A program made the position numbers and the translations under genes. A stretch of DNA of 64,000 bases, from assembly GCA_021796835.1 (NCBI GenBank), contig JAKABO010000001.1, forward strand, positions 62,001 to 126,000, read 5' to 3'. The DNA is from Pseudomonadota bacterium. Its GTDB lineage: Bacteria; Pseudomonadota; Gammaproteobacteria; Burkholderiales; Ferrovaceae. The notes under the pieces were generated by a model. It was given only the letters and a program-made list of their open reading frames with translations, made no database searches and was not told where the DNA came from. Positions 30,363-40,433 of the stretch are shown in pieces (position 1 is the first letter of the stretch; every line of letters begins with the position of its first letter).

Positions 30363-32117
30363 TCACTGTGCCAGACGATTGAGCGTCAACCATTGCAATC
30401 GTTCCTTTTCCTGTTGATTCAGGGGGCGACTCTGCGCCAACTGGAGCAGAATCCTGGCCTCCTGTTGACGTCCCATGCTCTGCCAGCGTTTCAGGCCATC
30501 CTGATAGACCAGGACCAGTTCCTCCGTTGGAGTATCCTGCAGGGTCAAAAATTCCCTTTTCAGTACGGCTTCGATCAACTTTTCTTCATCCTGGGCGCGG
30601 AAATGTTCGAGAATGTGCGATAGATTGGGAACGGGGTCCTGGTGGCGCAGATAACTGGCCAAATGGTGTAGAGCCTGTGCCTCGGGAAGGAGCGGGGTTT
30701 GGGTATCCTGGTCGGGAATGCCAACCTGCTGGGCAAAGGCGGGTTCGACCAGCAGACAGGCCATCAACTGATGGGCAATGGAACTGGGCGCCTGACGCGG
30801 GCGAAGGGGGGGGCGTGAACGCGGTTGAGGGGATTGAACCGCGGGAGCAGCGGTGGTTCCGAGAAACGAATTCAACTGGTCCGGGGTGATTTCCAGCCAT
30901 GCGGCCATCAATCGCTTCAGTGAGAAGGTGAGCCAGGGGGACGTCAACGTGGCCAGGAGTTCCCGTGCCTGACGCAGAAATTGACCCTGATGCTCGGGTT
31001 GGCTGCGTATCAGTCCCTGGGTCAGCCGTTCCATGACAAAGTTGGAGAGCGGGAGGGCTGTAGAAATTTTGGTGTGCAGTGCAGCAGGGCCATTCTGGCG
31101 CACGAAACTGTCCGGATCTTCTCCTTCCGGGAAAAACAGGAAGCCGATTTCCTTGCCTTCTTCGAAAATGGGCAAGATCAGGTGCAGGGCACGTTCGGCG
31201 GCTTTGCGACCGGCTTTGTCGCCGTCAAAGGCAAAGAGGATCCGGTCCGTACTGCGCAATAAACGTCTTGCCTGATCGGCAGTGGTGGATGTCCCCAGGG
31301 TAGCGACGACATTACCGATCCCCGCCTGGGACAGGCTGACGACATCCATGTACCCTTCGACCACGAGAATCTGGTTGTTCTGCCGCAGTGCCTGACGGGC
31401 CTGGGGCCAGCCGTATAATTCCTTGCCTTTTTCAAATAGTTCGGTTTCCGGCGAATTCAGGTACTTGGGTTCTCCGGAATCGAGGACCCGTCCGCCAAAG
31501 CCGATGACCTGTCCTTTATGGTCATGGATGGGGAACATGAGGCGATCGCGAAAACGGTCGTAACACTTGCCGTTTTCGTTGCGGACCATCATTCCCAGGG
31601 CCAGCCAGGTGTCGATGGTGACCTGGGGGAATTTTTCTTCCAGTCCGTGCCACGCGCCGGGGGCATAGCCCAAACCAAAATGTTGTGCGGTTTCCGGTGT
31701 TACCTCGCGTCTCTTGAGGTATTCCAGGGCGTGAGGGGTTTGGGCCAGTTTTTCCTGGTAATGGAGGGCAACCTGTTGCAACAGGTCGAGGCCGCTTCTG
31801 GAGGGGGCCTGACGGGCAGGTTCCGTGCTCGAGGGGACGGTCAGTCCGGCCTGGTCTGCCAGGTGCTGGACCGCTTCCACGAAACCGGCTCCCGTATGCT
31901 GCATCACGAAACCCAGGGCATTGCCACTGGCGCCACAACCAAAGCAGTGAAAAAACTGACGTTGGGGGTTGACTGAAAAAGAGGGGGTTTTTTCTTGATG
32001 AAAGGGACAACGGGCAACGTAATTGACGCCCGACTTTTTGAGCGGAACCGATTGCCCGATCAGATCGACGATATCCGTTCGATCCAACAGGGTTTGAATG
32101 AAATCGTTGGGGATCAT
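30363..32117 (-). CDS. dnaG: DNA primase
   Basis: ARCPFHQEKTPSFSVNPQRQFFHCFGCGASGNALGF zinc finger; EGYMDVVSLSQAGIGNVVATLGTS TOPRIM. Confidence 0.97.
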   Translation of the reverse strand: MIPNDFIQTLLDRTDIVDLIGQSVPLKKSGVNYVARCPFHQEKTPSFSVNPQRQFFHCFGCGASGNALGFVMQHTGAGFVEAVQHLADQAGLTVPSSTEPARQAPSRSGLDLLQQVALHYQEKLAQTPHALEYLKRREVTPETAQHFGLGYAPGAWHGLEEKFPQVTIDTWLALGMMVRNENGKCYDRFRDRLMFPIHDHKGQVIGFGGRVLDSGEPKYLNSPETELFEKGKELYGWPQARQALRQNNQILVVEGYMDVVSLSQAGIGNVVATLGTSTTADQARRLLRSTDRILFAFDGDKAGRKAAERALHLILPIFEEGKEIGFLFFPEGEDPDSFVRQNGPAALHTKISTALPLSNFVMERLTQGLIRSQPEHQGQFLRQARELLATLTSPWLTFSLKRLMAAWLEITPDQLNSFLGTTAAPAVQSPQPRSRPPLRPRQAPSSIAHQLMACLLVEPAFAQQVGIPDQDTQTPLLPEAQALHHLASYLRHQDPVPNLSHILEHFRAQDEEKLIEAVLKREFLTLQDTPTEELVLVYQDGLKRWQSMGRQQEARILLQLAQSRPLNQQEKERLQWLTLNRLAQ

Positions 32118-32299
32118 TCGCGTCCCTGTTACCCGTCCCGCCGGTGGGCGAGATGGGAGAAATCAGATGATTGAAAGTCCTTCATATACCGATAATGTTG
32201 CTGAACGAGTAAAATTGCAATTGTTCCTGCTCGATCCGTGGGTTGTGGACTTCAGTGTGCGACTGTTCTCGGTCACCGCGCGCACGAGATGGTCATGGA

Positions 32300-32641
32300 T
32301 TATTCCCAGGGCTCAGCGATTGCCTGCAACTGGGGCAGGATTGCCGGAATTTCTACCGTCGCGGTTTCCCAAACCGTTTGGGTGTTAATGTCGAAATAGG
32401 CGTGGATCAATCGGTTGCGCATGCCAATGATGGCTTTCCATGGGATGATGCGGTAAGCGGTACGCGTTTCTTCCGTGATCCGGTTCGCTGCTTCGCCGAT
32501 GACTTCGATGGCGCGCAGGACAGCAAAGAGCAGCATCTTGTCCTGGTCCAGATCAGATCGCTCACGTCCTGAGATGAATTGAACAACGCTTTCCGCTGCC
32601 TCGATCATGTGCAGGAGCCGCACACGATCTTCATCGTGCAT
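32300..32641 (-). CDS. HepT-like (DUF86) toxin
   Basis: [23 protein letters not shown]...[12 protein letters not shown]...[13 protein letters not shown] (Rx4H motif); ATG at 32641. Confidence 0.9.
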   Translation of the reverse strand: MHDEDRVRLLHMIEAAESVVQFISGRERSDLDQDKMLLFAVLRAIEVIGEAANRITEETRTAYRIIPWKAIIGMRNRLIHAYFDINTQTVWETATVEIPAILPQLQAIAEPWE

Positions 32642-32945
32642 ATTGCACCTCCGCTGTGCGCACCACTTCGTCGCGGAAATAACGGGAAAGGTCCTGGAGC
32701 GTACGCAGATCGACACGCAGCCCGCCGAGCAGCACGGATAACTCTTGCTCCATTGCCGCGATGCCGAATAAACCCGGCACATCGTCAGGCTCAAACTCCA
32801 CCAGCAGGTCAATATCGCTGTCTGGTCTTGCCTTTTCTTTCAACCGCGAACCGAACAAGGCAAGGCGTCGGATATGATGGGCTTCGCAAAAATGCTCAAG
32901 TCTCGTTTCGTCAATGTTCAGACTGGGATGCATCTCACCCTCCAA
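32631..32945 (-). CDS. MntA-like minimal nucleotidyltransferase antitoxin
   Basis: [26 protein letters not shown] (GS...DxD nucleotidyltransferase motif); overlaps the HepT start. Confidence 0.9.
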   Translation of the reverse strand: MEGEMHPSLNIDETRLEHFCEAHHIRRLALFGSRLKEKARPDSDIDLLVEFEPDDVPGLFGIAAMEQELSVLLGGLRVDLRTLQDLSRYFRDEVVRTAEVQYAR

Positions 32946-33105
32946 TAACGATTCTCCATGCCGAGTTTACCATGACCCTGTGTCAATTCGCCGAGTAGGC
33001 TGATTGTGCCGGAACGCATCCCGCGAAATACGAACTTGGGGTAGGAATACGATGGGGCGAGAAAACACGTCAGCAACGGGTATCCATGCCTCAACCCTCG
33101 TTTCA

Positions 33106-33154
33106 AAACCAAAAACCCCCTGATAATCAATAGAGTTCAGGGGGTTTTTGGTTT
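33106..33154. terminator. Perfect 18-bp inverted repeat, probable bidirectional terminator
   Basis: aaaccaaaaaccccctga (33106-33123) / tcagggggtttttggttt (33137-33154). Confidence 0.8.
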
Positions 33155-33198
33155 GGTCTGCACGGACTTGAACCGTGGACCAAGGAGGATGAGTCCCT
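33154..33198 (-). pseudogene. tRNA-like 3' half (CAU anticodon loop, T-arm, acceptor 3' strand)
   Basis: RC: AGGGA-CTCATCC-TCCTT-GGTC-CACGG-TTCAAGT-CCGTG-CAGACCA; no matching 5' half because rpsU coding sequence occupies that position. Confidence 0.6.
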
Positions 33199-33410
33199 TA
33201 GTACAACTTGGGGGGTAACATCTGGCTGCGCAGGCGCTTGTAACGGCGCTTGATGGCAGCGGCCAGTTTGCGTTTGCGTTCGGCAGTGGGTTTTTCGTAG
33301 AATTCGCGGGCGCGTAATTCGGTTAACAGCCCAGTTTTTTCAACGGCGCGCTTGAAGCGGCGCATGGCAACATCAAAAGGTTCGTTTTCCTTGACGCGGA
33401 TGTTCGGCAT
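33198..33410 (-). CDS. rpsU: 30S ribosomal protein S21
   Basis: [60 protein letters not shown]. Confidence 0.98.
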   Translation of the reverse strand: MPNIRVKENEPFDVAMRRFKRAVEKTGLLTELRAREFYEKPTAERKRKLAAAIKRRYKRLRSQMLPPKLY

Positions 33411-33487
33411 TCAGACCTCGGATTCAATCAGCAGGGTTATCAATCCCGCAAGTATAACAGTTTTTATGGAATATGGCGCATCAAACG

Positions 33488-33892
33488 CTATTTTTTCAGG
33501 GGGAATGACGAGACAGGAGAGGTGAGGGGGCGGGTGGGATTTTTTTCTTCGAACAGAGCCAGGGCCCGCTCGAATTCTGCCGGGAGTCGTACCCTCAATT
33601 CCAGCCCCTGAGGGTGATAGTAGTGTCCCTCGAAAGGAACGGGGGCCAGAAGGTCCAGACGGTCTTGTGGGCGGAAGTGAAACCAGCGCAGAAGCGCACG
33701 TTGTTTATTATCCTGGTGGAGGAAGGTGATTTCATGGTGTTCGAGGATGGCCAATACCTGCAGGGCGCGGATGGGCAGAAACAGCGGAGAATCCGAACGC
33801 TGGACCAATACGTGAAATGAGCGGTAAGTCGCAGCGGGCATCCTGCGCATTTCGTTCAGGATGGGAGGGCCATATTCAACGGTCAGTTCCAT
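33488..33892 (-). CDS. Conserved hypothetical protein
   Basis: 134-aa ORF filling the rpsU-sppA gap, same strand as neighbours. Confidence 0.5.
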   Translation of the reverse strand: MELTVEYGPPILNEMRRMPAATYRSFHVLVQRSDSPLFLPIRALQVLAILEHHEITFLHQDNKQRALLRWFHFRPQDRLDLLAPVPFEGHYYHPQGLELRVRLPAEFERALALFEEKNPTRPLTSPVSSFPLKK

Positions 33893-33948
33893 TTGTCGGT
33901 GACATGAAACTCGTTAAATTCCCTGACCTTACGATGCGGGGACATGAC

Positions 33949-35805
33949 TCAGGGAACTTGACAGAGACAGTGCGTGAGGGGAACGAAAGAGGCGGTTCCT
34001 TTCAGTAGTGGGCTGACCAGGACTCCCAGGTCGGTCCGCATTTGGAAAGACGAGGCGAGGGGCAGGGCGGAGGTTCCTCGGGATAACCAGGCCACCAGAG
34101 GATTGGGCAACAGGCTTTGTCCGATCAGGTTGAGCCACCGTTGCCATGGACTGGGGTTGGGATCGTAATAGTGAACGGGGGCGTTTTCCGCGAGATGTGC
34201 CCGCAGACGGGCGCTTTTCAGGGCGTCCTGAAACAGGCCGAGATGATCGATCAGATGGTAGTCCAAGGCCTGCGTTCCGGTCCACACCCGGCCCTGGGCG
34301 ACGGTATCGACGGCTTGGGGAGAAAGGTGGCGGGCGCTGGCAGTGCGCTGGATGAAGTCCTGGTAGAGGTGATTCACGCTGCTTTGCAGAATCTGGGTGA
34401 AGCGCGGATCGAGGGGGCGCAACAGGTTGTCGGCATCGCTCAGCCAGGTCGTGGTGACCCCCCCTGTATGAATGCCAGCCTTGTTCATGAGGCCATCGGC
34501 GGTGGGGATCAAGGCAAATACACCGATGGAGCCCGTCACTGTATCCGGGTCGGCAATGACTTCATCGGCGGATAAGGACAGCCAGTACCCTCCGGAGGCC
34601 GCCAGATTGCCCATGGATACCACTACCGGCTTTCCCGCTGCCCGGGTGAGGGCCAGTTCGCGCCGAATCAGTTCCGAGGCATGGGCACTGCCCCCAGGCG
34701 AATCGACGCGCAGTACCACGGCCTTGACCTGATCATCCTCCCGCGCCGTCCGGATCAATTCCGCGGTAGTGACCCCTCCAATCGTCCCGGCTGGCGCTTC
34801 CCCATCCTGTATCTCTCCCTCGGCGACGATCACGGCAATGCCATCGCCGCTTTTGGGATCAGGAAGCCGGGAGACATAATCGTCCAGGGAAATCTGGCGA
34901 AAATCCTTGGCTTTGTCATCTTCATGACCATTTTTTTTCAGCAAGTTGGTCAGTTCGTCGGGGGTAATCAGAGCATCGACCCAATGCTGGGCAAGCGCCA
35001 GTTTGGCGGCATTGCCTTGCAGCGTGGCGAGATCCTGGGGAAGGTGATCGATGGACTGGTCGATCATGCCGGCGGGTTGGTGACGCGCATTTTCGATGGA
35101 GCGATCAAAATCCGCCCAAAGTGCGTGGTAGAGGGTTTGATCCGCCTCCAGAGCGGCTGGCGATGGGCCATTGGCTACAAAAGGTTCGCCGAAACTTTTG
35201 TAGGTACCCACCCGGATCAGGTTGACCTTGATCCCCAGGCGATCGAGGGCATCGCGGTAATAGTTGCGGTAATGTCCGAAACCCTGGAAGAGCACTTGCC
35301 CCAGGGGGTCGAGGTAGAGACGGTCGGCATGGGCCGCCAGAAAATATTGGCGTTGATCGTAGTGGTCGGCCCAGGCGATGACAGGCTTCCCGGTTTTTCT
35401 GAAACGGTCCAACGCGTGGGCAACTTCGTGCAGGATGGCGATTCCCGACACTTGAAGACCATCGGTCTTGAGCAGCACGCGGTCGATGGCGGGATCCTGA
35501 GCCGCTGCATCCAGGGCTTCGAGAACATCGCGCAACTCGATATCTCCAGAATCGTTCTGATGCAACAGGCTGGCACTCAGAAGGTTATCGGTGCGGGGGG
35601 CCGCCTGCTCCACCAGGTGAGCGTTCAGATCGATGACCAGAGTGGTTTTTGATTTGGGGGCCGGAATGCGATTGCTCAAATAGGTCGTCAGGCCGGCGGA
35701 CAGGAGAATCACGAATACGAGGCTGACGCCCAATTGACCCAAACCCATCAATCCACGCCAGATCCAGTACAGGGAACGTCCCAGCCAACGAAACGACGAC
35801 GCCAT
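33949..35805 (-). CDS. sppA: Signal peptide peptidase SppA, 67K type
   Basis: KTTLVIDLNAHLVEQAAPRT, VVLRVDSPGGSAHASELIRRELALTRAAGKPVVVSMGNLAASGGYWLS. Confidence 0.93.
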   Translation of the reverse strand: MASSFRWLGRSLYWIWRGLMGLGQLGVSLVFVILLSAGLTTYLSNRIPAPKSKTTLVIDLNAHLVEQAAPRTDNLLSASLLHQNDSGDIELRDVLEALDAAAQDPAIDRVLLKTDGLQVSGIAILHEVAHALDRFRKTGKPVIAWADHYDQRQYFLAAHADRLYLDPLGQVLFQGFGHYRNYYRDALDRLGIKVNLIRVGTYKSFGEPFVANGPSPAALEADQTLYHALWADFDRSIENARHQPAGMIDQSIDHLPQDLATLQGNAAKLALAQHWVDALITPDELTNLLKKNGHEDDKAKDFRQISLDDYVSRLPDPKSGDGIAVIVAEGEIQDGEAPAGTIGGVTTAELIRTAREDDQVKAVVLRVDSPGGSAHASELIRRELALTRAAGKPVVVSMGNLAASGGYWLSLSADEVIADPDTVTGSIGVFALIPTADGLMNKAGIHTGGVTTTWLSDADNLLRPLDPRFTQILQSSVNHLYQDFIQRTASARHLSPQAVDTVAQGRVWTGTQALDYHLIDHLGLFQDALKSARLRAHLAENAPVHYYDPNPSPWQRWLNLIGQSLLPNPLVAWLSRGTSALPLASSFQMRTDLGVLVSPLLKGTASFVPLTHCLCQVP

Positions 35806-35807
35806 GC

Positions 35808-36245
35808 TCACTCCTGGGGCGGTGGGAAAAAGAGGGAGGCGACCCGGGTGCCCACCAGAACGGCGATCAGCAGACTCAGCGCCAGAATGTCGCGCCATTC
35901 CAGGCTGTGGCTGTAGAGTCCTATGAACACATCGCGCAGCACGAAGACGATGGCGACTTCCGAAATGACGCGCAGACGCAAGCGGTGAAACTCCAGATAA
36001 TCGGTAAAACTGCGAAACAGTTCGATCAGGACGAAGACGGACAGAATGGACTCCACCAGGGTTTGGATGGCGATTTCGTGGCGCAGGTTGCGCAGTGCGT
36101 CATAGAGGTCTACCAGAACGCTGAACAGAGCCACCCCCAAGGTGATCAGCATTACCATGATCAGGAACACGACGATGAGGTCGATCATGGAACCGTAGAT
36201 TCTCAGGATGCGACCCTTGAAACCAAGAATGTTTTTGAAGCGCAT
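35808..36245 (-). CDS. PsiE-like (phosphate-starvation-inducible family) membrane protein
   Basis: MRFKNILGFKGRILRIYGSMIDLIVVFLIMVMLITLGVALFSVLVDLYDALRN..., 4 TMs. Confidence 0.7.
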   Translation of the reverse strand: MRFKNILGFKGRILRIYGSMIDLIVVFLIMVMLITLGVALFSVLVDLYDALRNLRHEIAIQTLVESILSVFVLIELFRSFTDYLEFHRLRLRVISEVAIVFVLRDVFIGLYSHSLEWRDILALSLLIAVLVGTRVASLFFPPPQE

Positions 36246-36430
36246 GGGACACTGACCCGGCAAGGATGGAAAGACACTTTCAAATCGCGTTCACGATGAG
36301 CGCTCAGGATAGCAGAAAATAATGAGGAAAATCTGCTCTGATCCGGCGTTTGTATCAAAAAGACCGTGCTAGAATTCACACGGACTGTACGCTCGACTCA
36401 GAATCTTTCATGCCAGCCAGAGGTTGATTC

Positions 36431-36949
36431 ATGAAAAACAAATTATCGCCAACCCAGGTGGAAAAAGTCATGCGTGATAATGACTTTATCGTTTCGATGA
36501 CCGACATCAAGGGACGCATTACCTACGGGAACCGGATCTTCATCGAGTTTTCCGGCTACACCTGGCAGGAACTGGTTGGCGTGCAGCATAACATCATTCG
36601 TCATCCAGATATGCCTCGATGCGTGTTCAAACTGCTGTGGGATGTCATTTCCGGAGGAAATGAATGCCACGCCTACGTTAAAAATCTGGCCAAGGACGGA
36701 AGTTTTTATTGGGTTTTTGCCAACGTTACCCCGCTCTTTGATCCGTCAGGTCAAATCGAGGGATATTTTTCCGTGCGGCGAAAACCCAAGGCCGAAGGGG
36801 TCAAGGTGATGGCAGGCCTGTACCAGATGTTGCTGGATATCGAACGAAAGGCGGGCGCACGGGATGCCATCGATGCCTCCACTCAGGTGCTGTTGAAGAT
36901 ATTGGCGGATAAGGGAATGGGTTATGACGAGTTCGTTCTCTCGATCTGA
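36431..36949 (+). CDS. Stand-alone Aer-type PAS domain protein
   Basis: NDFIVSMTDIKGRITYGNRIFIEFSGYTWQELVGVQHNIIRHPDMPRCVFKLLWDVI. Confidence 0.88.
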   Translation: MKNKLSPTQVEKVMRDNDFIVSMTDIKGRITYGNRIFIEFSGYTWQELVGVQHNIIRHPDMPRCVFKLLWDVISGGNECHAYVKNLAKDGSFYWVFANVTPLFDPSGQIEGYFSVRRKPKAEGVKVMAGLYQMLLDIERKAGARDAIDASTQVLLKILADKGMGYDEFVLSI

Positions 36950-36996
36950 TCCTTTAAAAGTAAAAGCATTCTAAATTTTTGGGGATATCTCGGACC

Positions 36997-38457
36997 ATGA
37001 CCCACTCCTTGATTGGCAGGATGACCTTGATTTACTCGATACAGGCTGTCTTGATGGGCCTGATGGTGGTGTTGACGGCGGGCCTGGGGGTGGTTTCTCC
37101 CTGGTTGTGGGGATTCCTGCTCCCCATGTTGTTTTTGCCCTGGCTTTCGTTGCGCATTCTGACCCGATGGATGGGACCGCTCGACAAACTCAATGCGGTG
37201 GTGCGTGAGGCCGCCCAGGGACGTTTCAATAATCGTATCCTGGGGGTGGATGATAAGGGGGAACTGGGCGGGCTGTGCTGGAATATCAATGATATGCTCG
37301 ACCAGTTGGGCGCGTTTTTTCGTGAGCAGGAAACGACCTTCCGGGCCAACCTCGAAGGTAAATACTACCGTACGACTCTTTCCACGGGGTTGCACGGGGG
37401 ATTTCGAAAGGGATTGGAAAACCAGAATGTTTTGCTGGCTGCCATGGCAGATCAGAAGCGCCGCTCAATTTATCATGGGCTCATTTCGCGGGCTCACGAC
37501 CTCAGTACGCGTAATTTGCTTCCCAACCTGGCCTCTACCCAGGAGGACATGCGCCTGATCACGGAGCGCATGCGCGCGGTTACGGACCAGGCCACCCAAA
37601 CCTGTACCGATGCGGATGTCGGGAAGTCGCTCGTGGCGGAAGTCGTTCAGCGCCTGGATGATATAGCCCGTCGGGTGGATTCTGCCAACCAGACTTTATT
37701 GCAATTGAATTCACGCAGTACGGACATTCGTCAGGCAGTCGCACTCATCACCTCCATTGCCGATCAAACCAATCTTCTGGCGCTCAATGCGGCGATCGAA
37801 GCGGCTCGGGCGGGTGAGGCTGGGAGGGGGTTCGCGGTGGTGGCGGATGAAGTGAGAAAATTGGCCGAGAATACCAAACATGCTTCGAGGTCCATCGGCC
37901 AGATCATGGAAACGTTGCAGCAGGAAACCCACGAGATGCAGGCGGATTCCGAAGAAATGCGTTCGAATGCGGTGCAATCGCTACAGGTCATCGGTCAGAT
38001 GGCCGAGCGTTTCGCCTCCTTCAATGATTCCGCCAACAAGACATTGAGCGATGCAACCTACGCCCATGATTTGAGTTTTACTTCCTTGATCAAGGTGGAC
38101 CACCTCATTTACAAACAACGGGCCTACGTCATGCTCAATCAGACTGAGGATCCAACGGCAGCCCAGGCGGTGGCGGTGGATCATCACCATTGCCGCCTGG
38201 GGCAGTGGTATGAAGGCATCGGCCAGAAAGACTTTGGTTCCCTCCAGTCTTTTCGCCTGTTGGAAACCCCGCATGCCAAAGTTCATGACAATGTTCATGA
38301 GGTTTGTCGTCTGATGACGGGTAAATGGCTGGAAGATCCCGATATCCATGACCGCATCATTCTGTTCATGGAAAAAGCCGAACAAGCCAGTCTGGATGTG
38401 ATGAACTTGCTGGCCCGGATGGTGCGTGACAAACATCCTTCTATGGGACAGAACTGA
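36997..38457 (+). CDS. Methyl-accepting chemotaxis protein with C-terminal CZB (zinc-binding) domain
   Basis: Two N-terminal TMs, HAMP-like region, [38 protein letters not shown] hairpin; [11 protein letters not shown]...[14 protein letters not shown]. Confidence 0.93.
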   Translation: MTHSLIGRMTLIYSIQAVLMGLMVVLTAGLGVVSPWLWGFLLPMLFLPWLSLRILTRWMGPLDKLNAVVREAAQGRFNNRILGVDDKGELGGLCWNINDMLDQLGAFFREQETTFRANLEGKYYRTTLSTGLHGGFRKGLENQNVLLAAMADQKRRSIYHGLISRAHDLSTRNLLPNLASTQEDMRLITERMRAVTDQATQTCTDADVGKSLVAEVVQRLDDIARRVDSANQTLLQLNSRSTDIRQAVALITSIADQTNLLALNAAIEAARAGEAGRGFAVVADEVRKLAENTKHASRSIGQIMETLQQETHEMQADSEEMRSNAVQSLQVIGQMAERFASFNDSANKTLSDATYAHDLSFTSLIKVDHLIYKQRAYVMLNQTEDPTAAQAVAVDHHHCRLGQWYEGIGQKDFGSLQSFRLLETPHAKVHDNVHEVCRLMTGKWLEDPDIHDRIILFMEKAEQASLDVMNLLARMVRDKHPSMGQN

Positions 38458-38498
38458 TCGGGGTTCTGGGGCATGCCTCGATCTTTGGACCGGTAGGG

Positions 38499-40370
38499 AT
38501 GAAAGTGGAGGCGGGTATGGCGGGGGGTTCCAAAGTTTGGCGTTTTTTTCGGGCGGGGGGGTTTGATCAGGTCAAGATCGAGACTGCCTCGGATTTGCTC
38601 GAACTCAGGCAATTGGACCAAAAGTTATGGGTTGCCTTGTCCTGCCCGGTCAAGGGGTTGCAATTTGACGAACGCACACTGAATCTGATCGATACGGATC
38701 AGGATGGGCGCGTGCGGGCTCCCGAACTTTTGGCAGCCATCGACTGGGCGGCGGATCGGCTGATTACCCCGGAAATTCTGGCAGAGCCCCCAGAGGGTCT
38801 GAGACTGAGCCATCTGCGCGAGGATGAGAAAGGCCGTGCCCTGGCTGAACAGGCGCGTCAGTTGCTCGCGGATTTGGGCAAGACCGAGACCGATTCGCTG
38901 ACGGTCGCTGATGTCGAGCAGGCACAGGTGCGTTTCACGGCCCGACTCCGAACTGCCTGGGAGGAGGCTTGCCCCGCCAACTTGCCGCTCGGGGAAAAAA
39001 CTCCGGATGGGTACCTGATCCTGAGAAAGGTGGCAGATAAACTGGATGATTATTACTTGCGCTGTCGTATTCTGGCCTTTGAAGGAAGACAGAGTGGTGA
39101 GGTTGTCACGGAGGCGCAACATCAGGCGGTTTTTTCTTTATCCAGTGTGGCCAGAGAGGCATTGCTGGAGTGGCCTCTCGCACCTATCGACAGTTCGGGG
39201 CGTCTGCCTCTGATCGAAGGAATCAATCCTGCCTGGGCAGAAGCCATGGCTTCTTTTCGGACCCAGGTGGTCGTTCCGCTTCTGGGCGGGTGCACCATGC
39301 TGGGTGAGCGTGAATGGGCGCAACTCAAGGATATCTTTGCGGAATTTGCGGCCTGGCAAGGGGCTTGTCCTGTGGAGGCAGAGAATGAAACGGTTCGGGA
39401 TCTGGAAAAACTGGTCCGACTGGTGCGAGACCTCATGATTCTGGCGAACAATTTCGTTTCGTTCAGGGCTTTTTATACGCGTACGGGTCAAGCCATTTTT
39501 CAAGCGGGAACGCTTTATCTGGACAGTCGTTCCTGTGAACTGTGTGTCACGGTGAATGACGCGGGCAGGCATGCACTATTGGCCAATTTATCGAATATTT
39601 GCCTGGTTTATTGCGATTGTGTGCGCGCCGGTCAGAAGATCACCATTGCGGCTGCTTTCACCGATGGAGATTCCGATCAACTGCGGGTGGGGCGAAACGG
39701 TGTGTTCTATGATGCCAAAGGGCAGGATTGGGACGCCACCATTACGCGTATCATCGAGCAACCCATCAGTCTGCGTCAGGCATTCTGGTCGCCTTACAAG
39801 AAGATGGTACGCACCATCAGTGATCAGTTCGAGAAATTTGCTTCCAGTAGAGCCAAGGCTGCCGATGATCTATGGGTTGGTTCTGCGGTCCCTGTGCCTC
39901 AAAAAGGGTCCGGAGGACCTTCTGCTGCGGCTCAGCAGGCTTTTGACGTGGGCAAGTTTGCGGGCATTTTTGCGGCCATCGGCATGGCGGTGGGGGCCAT
40001 CGGCACTGCCCTGGCGTCAGTGGCGGTCGGGTTGTTTTCCCTGGCGTTCTGGCAGATTCCGTTTGTTCTTCTGGGCGTTTTGCTCCTGATTTCCGGGCCA
40101 TCCCTCCTGCTGGCATGGTTCAAGTTGCGTTCTCGTACCCTGGGTCCGATCCTAGATGCCAACGGGTGGGCGATCAATGCCCGGGCAAAAATCAACCTGC
40201 TCTTTGGGGCTTCCCTGACCCAATTGGCCCAACTCCCTCTGAATGCGGAACGGACGCTGACCGATCCTTTTGCCGAGGAAGAACGTTCTGCCTGGATTTA
40301 TGTGGTCTGGGGTGCAGTGGCCGTGATGGTCGTCGCCATGCTCTGGGCCGTACGGACGAGACCACATTGA
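38499..40370 (+). CDS. Large uncharacterised protein with EF-hand-like loop and two C-terminal TM segments
   Basis: 623 aa; DTDQDGRVRAPE EF-hand-like loop; hydrophobic stretches near the C terminus; start could be 38517. Confidence 0.75.
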   Translation: MKVEAGMAGGSKVWRFFRAGGFDQVKIETASDLLELRQLDQKLWVALSCPVKGLQFDERTLNLIDTDQDGRVRAPELLAAIDWAADRLITPEILAEPPEGLRLSHLREDEKGRALAEQARQLLADLGKTETDSLTVADVEQAQVRFTARLRTAWEEACPANLPLGEKTPDGYLILRKVADKLDDYYLRCRILAFEGRQSGEVVTEAQHQAVFSLSSVAREALLEWPLAPIDSSGRLPLIEGINPAWAEAMASFRTQVVVPLLGGCTMLGEREWAQLKDIFAEFAAWQGACPVEAENETVRDLEKLVRLVRDLMILANNFVSFRAFYTRTGQAIFQAGTLYLDSRSCELCVTVNDAGRHALLANLSNICLVYCDCVRAGQKITIAAAFTDGDSDQLRVGRNGVFYDAKGQDWDATITRIIEQPISLRQAFWSPYKKMVRTISDQFEKFASSRAKAADDLWVGSAVPVPQKGSGGPSAAAQQAFDVGKFAGIFAAIGMAVGAIGTALASVAVGLFSLAFWQIPFVLLGVLLLISGPSLLLAWFKLRSRTLGPILDANGWAINARAKINLLFGASLTQLAQLPLNAERTLTDPFAEEERSAWIYVVWGAVAVMVVAMLWAVRTRPH

Positions 40371-40433
40371 TTCATGGGGGTCTGTTTTGACCCCCCCTGG
40401 GGAGCCAACTCCAGGGGGAGGCGAATCTTGCTT

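Noticed and set aside
32918-33130. 70-aa ORF between MntA and rpsU
   Set aside because: Overlaps the terminator hairpin and MntA start; could be a decayed fragment but has no supportable identity.
36962-36985. Possible sigma28 promoter before the MCP (taaaagcattctaaatttttggggata)
   Set aside because: TAAA with 15-nt spacing is present but the -10 (TGGGGATA) matches GCCGATAA poorly.
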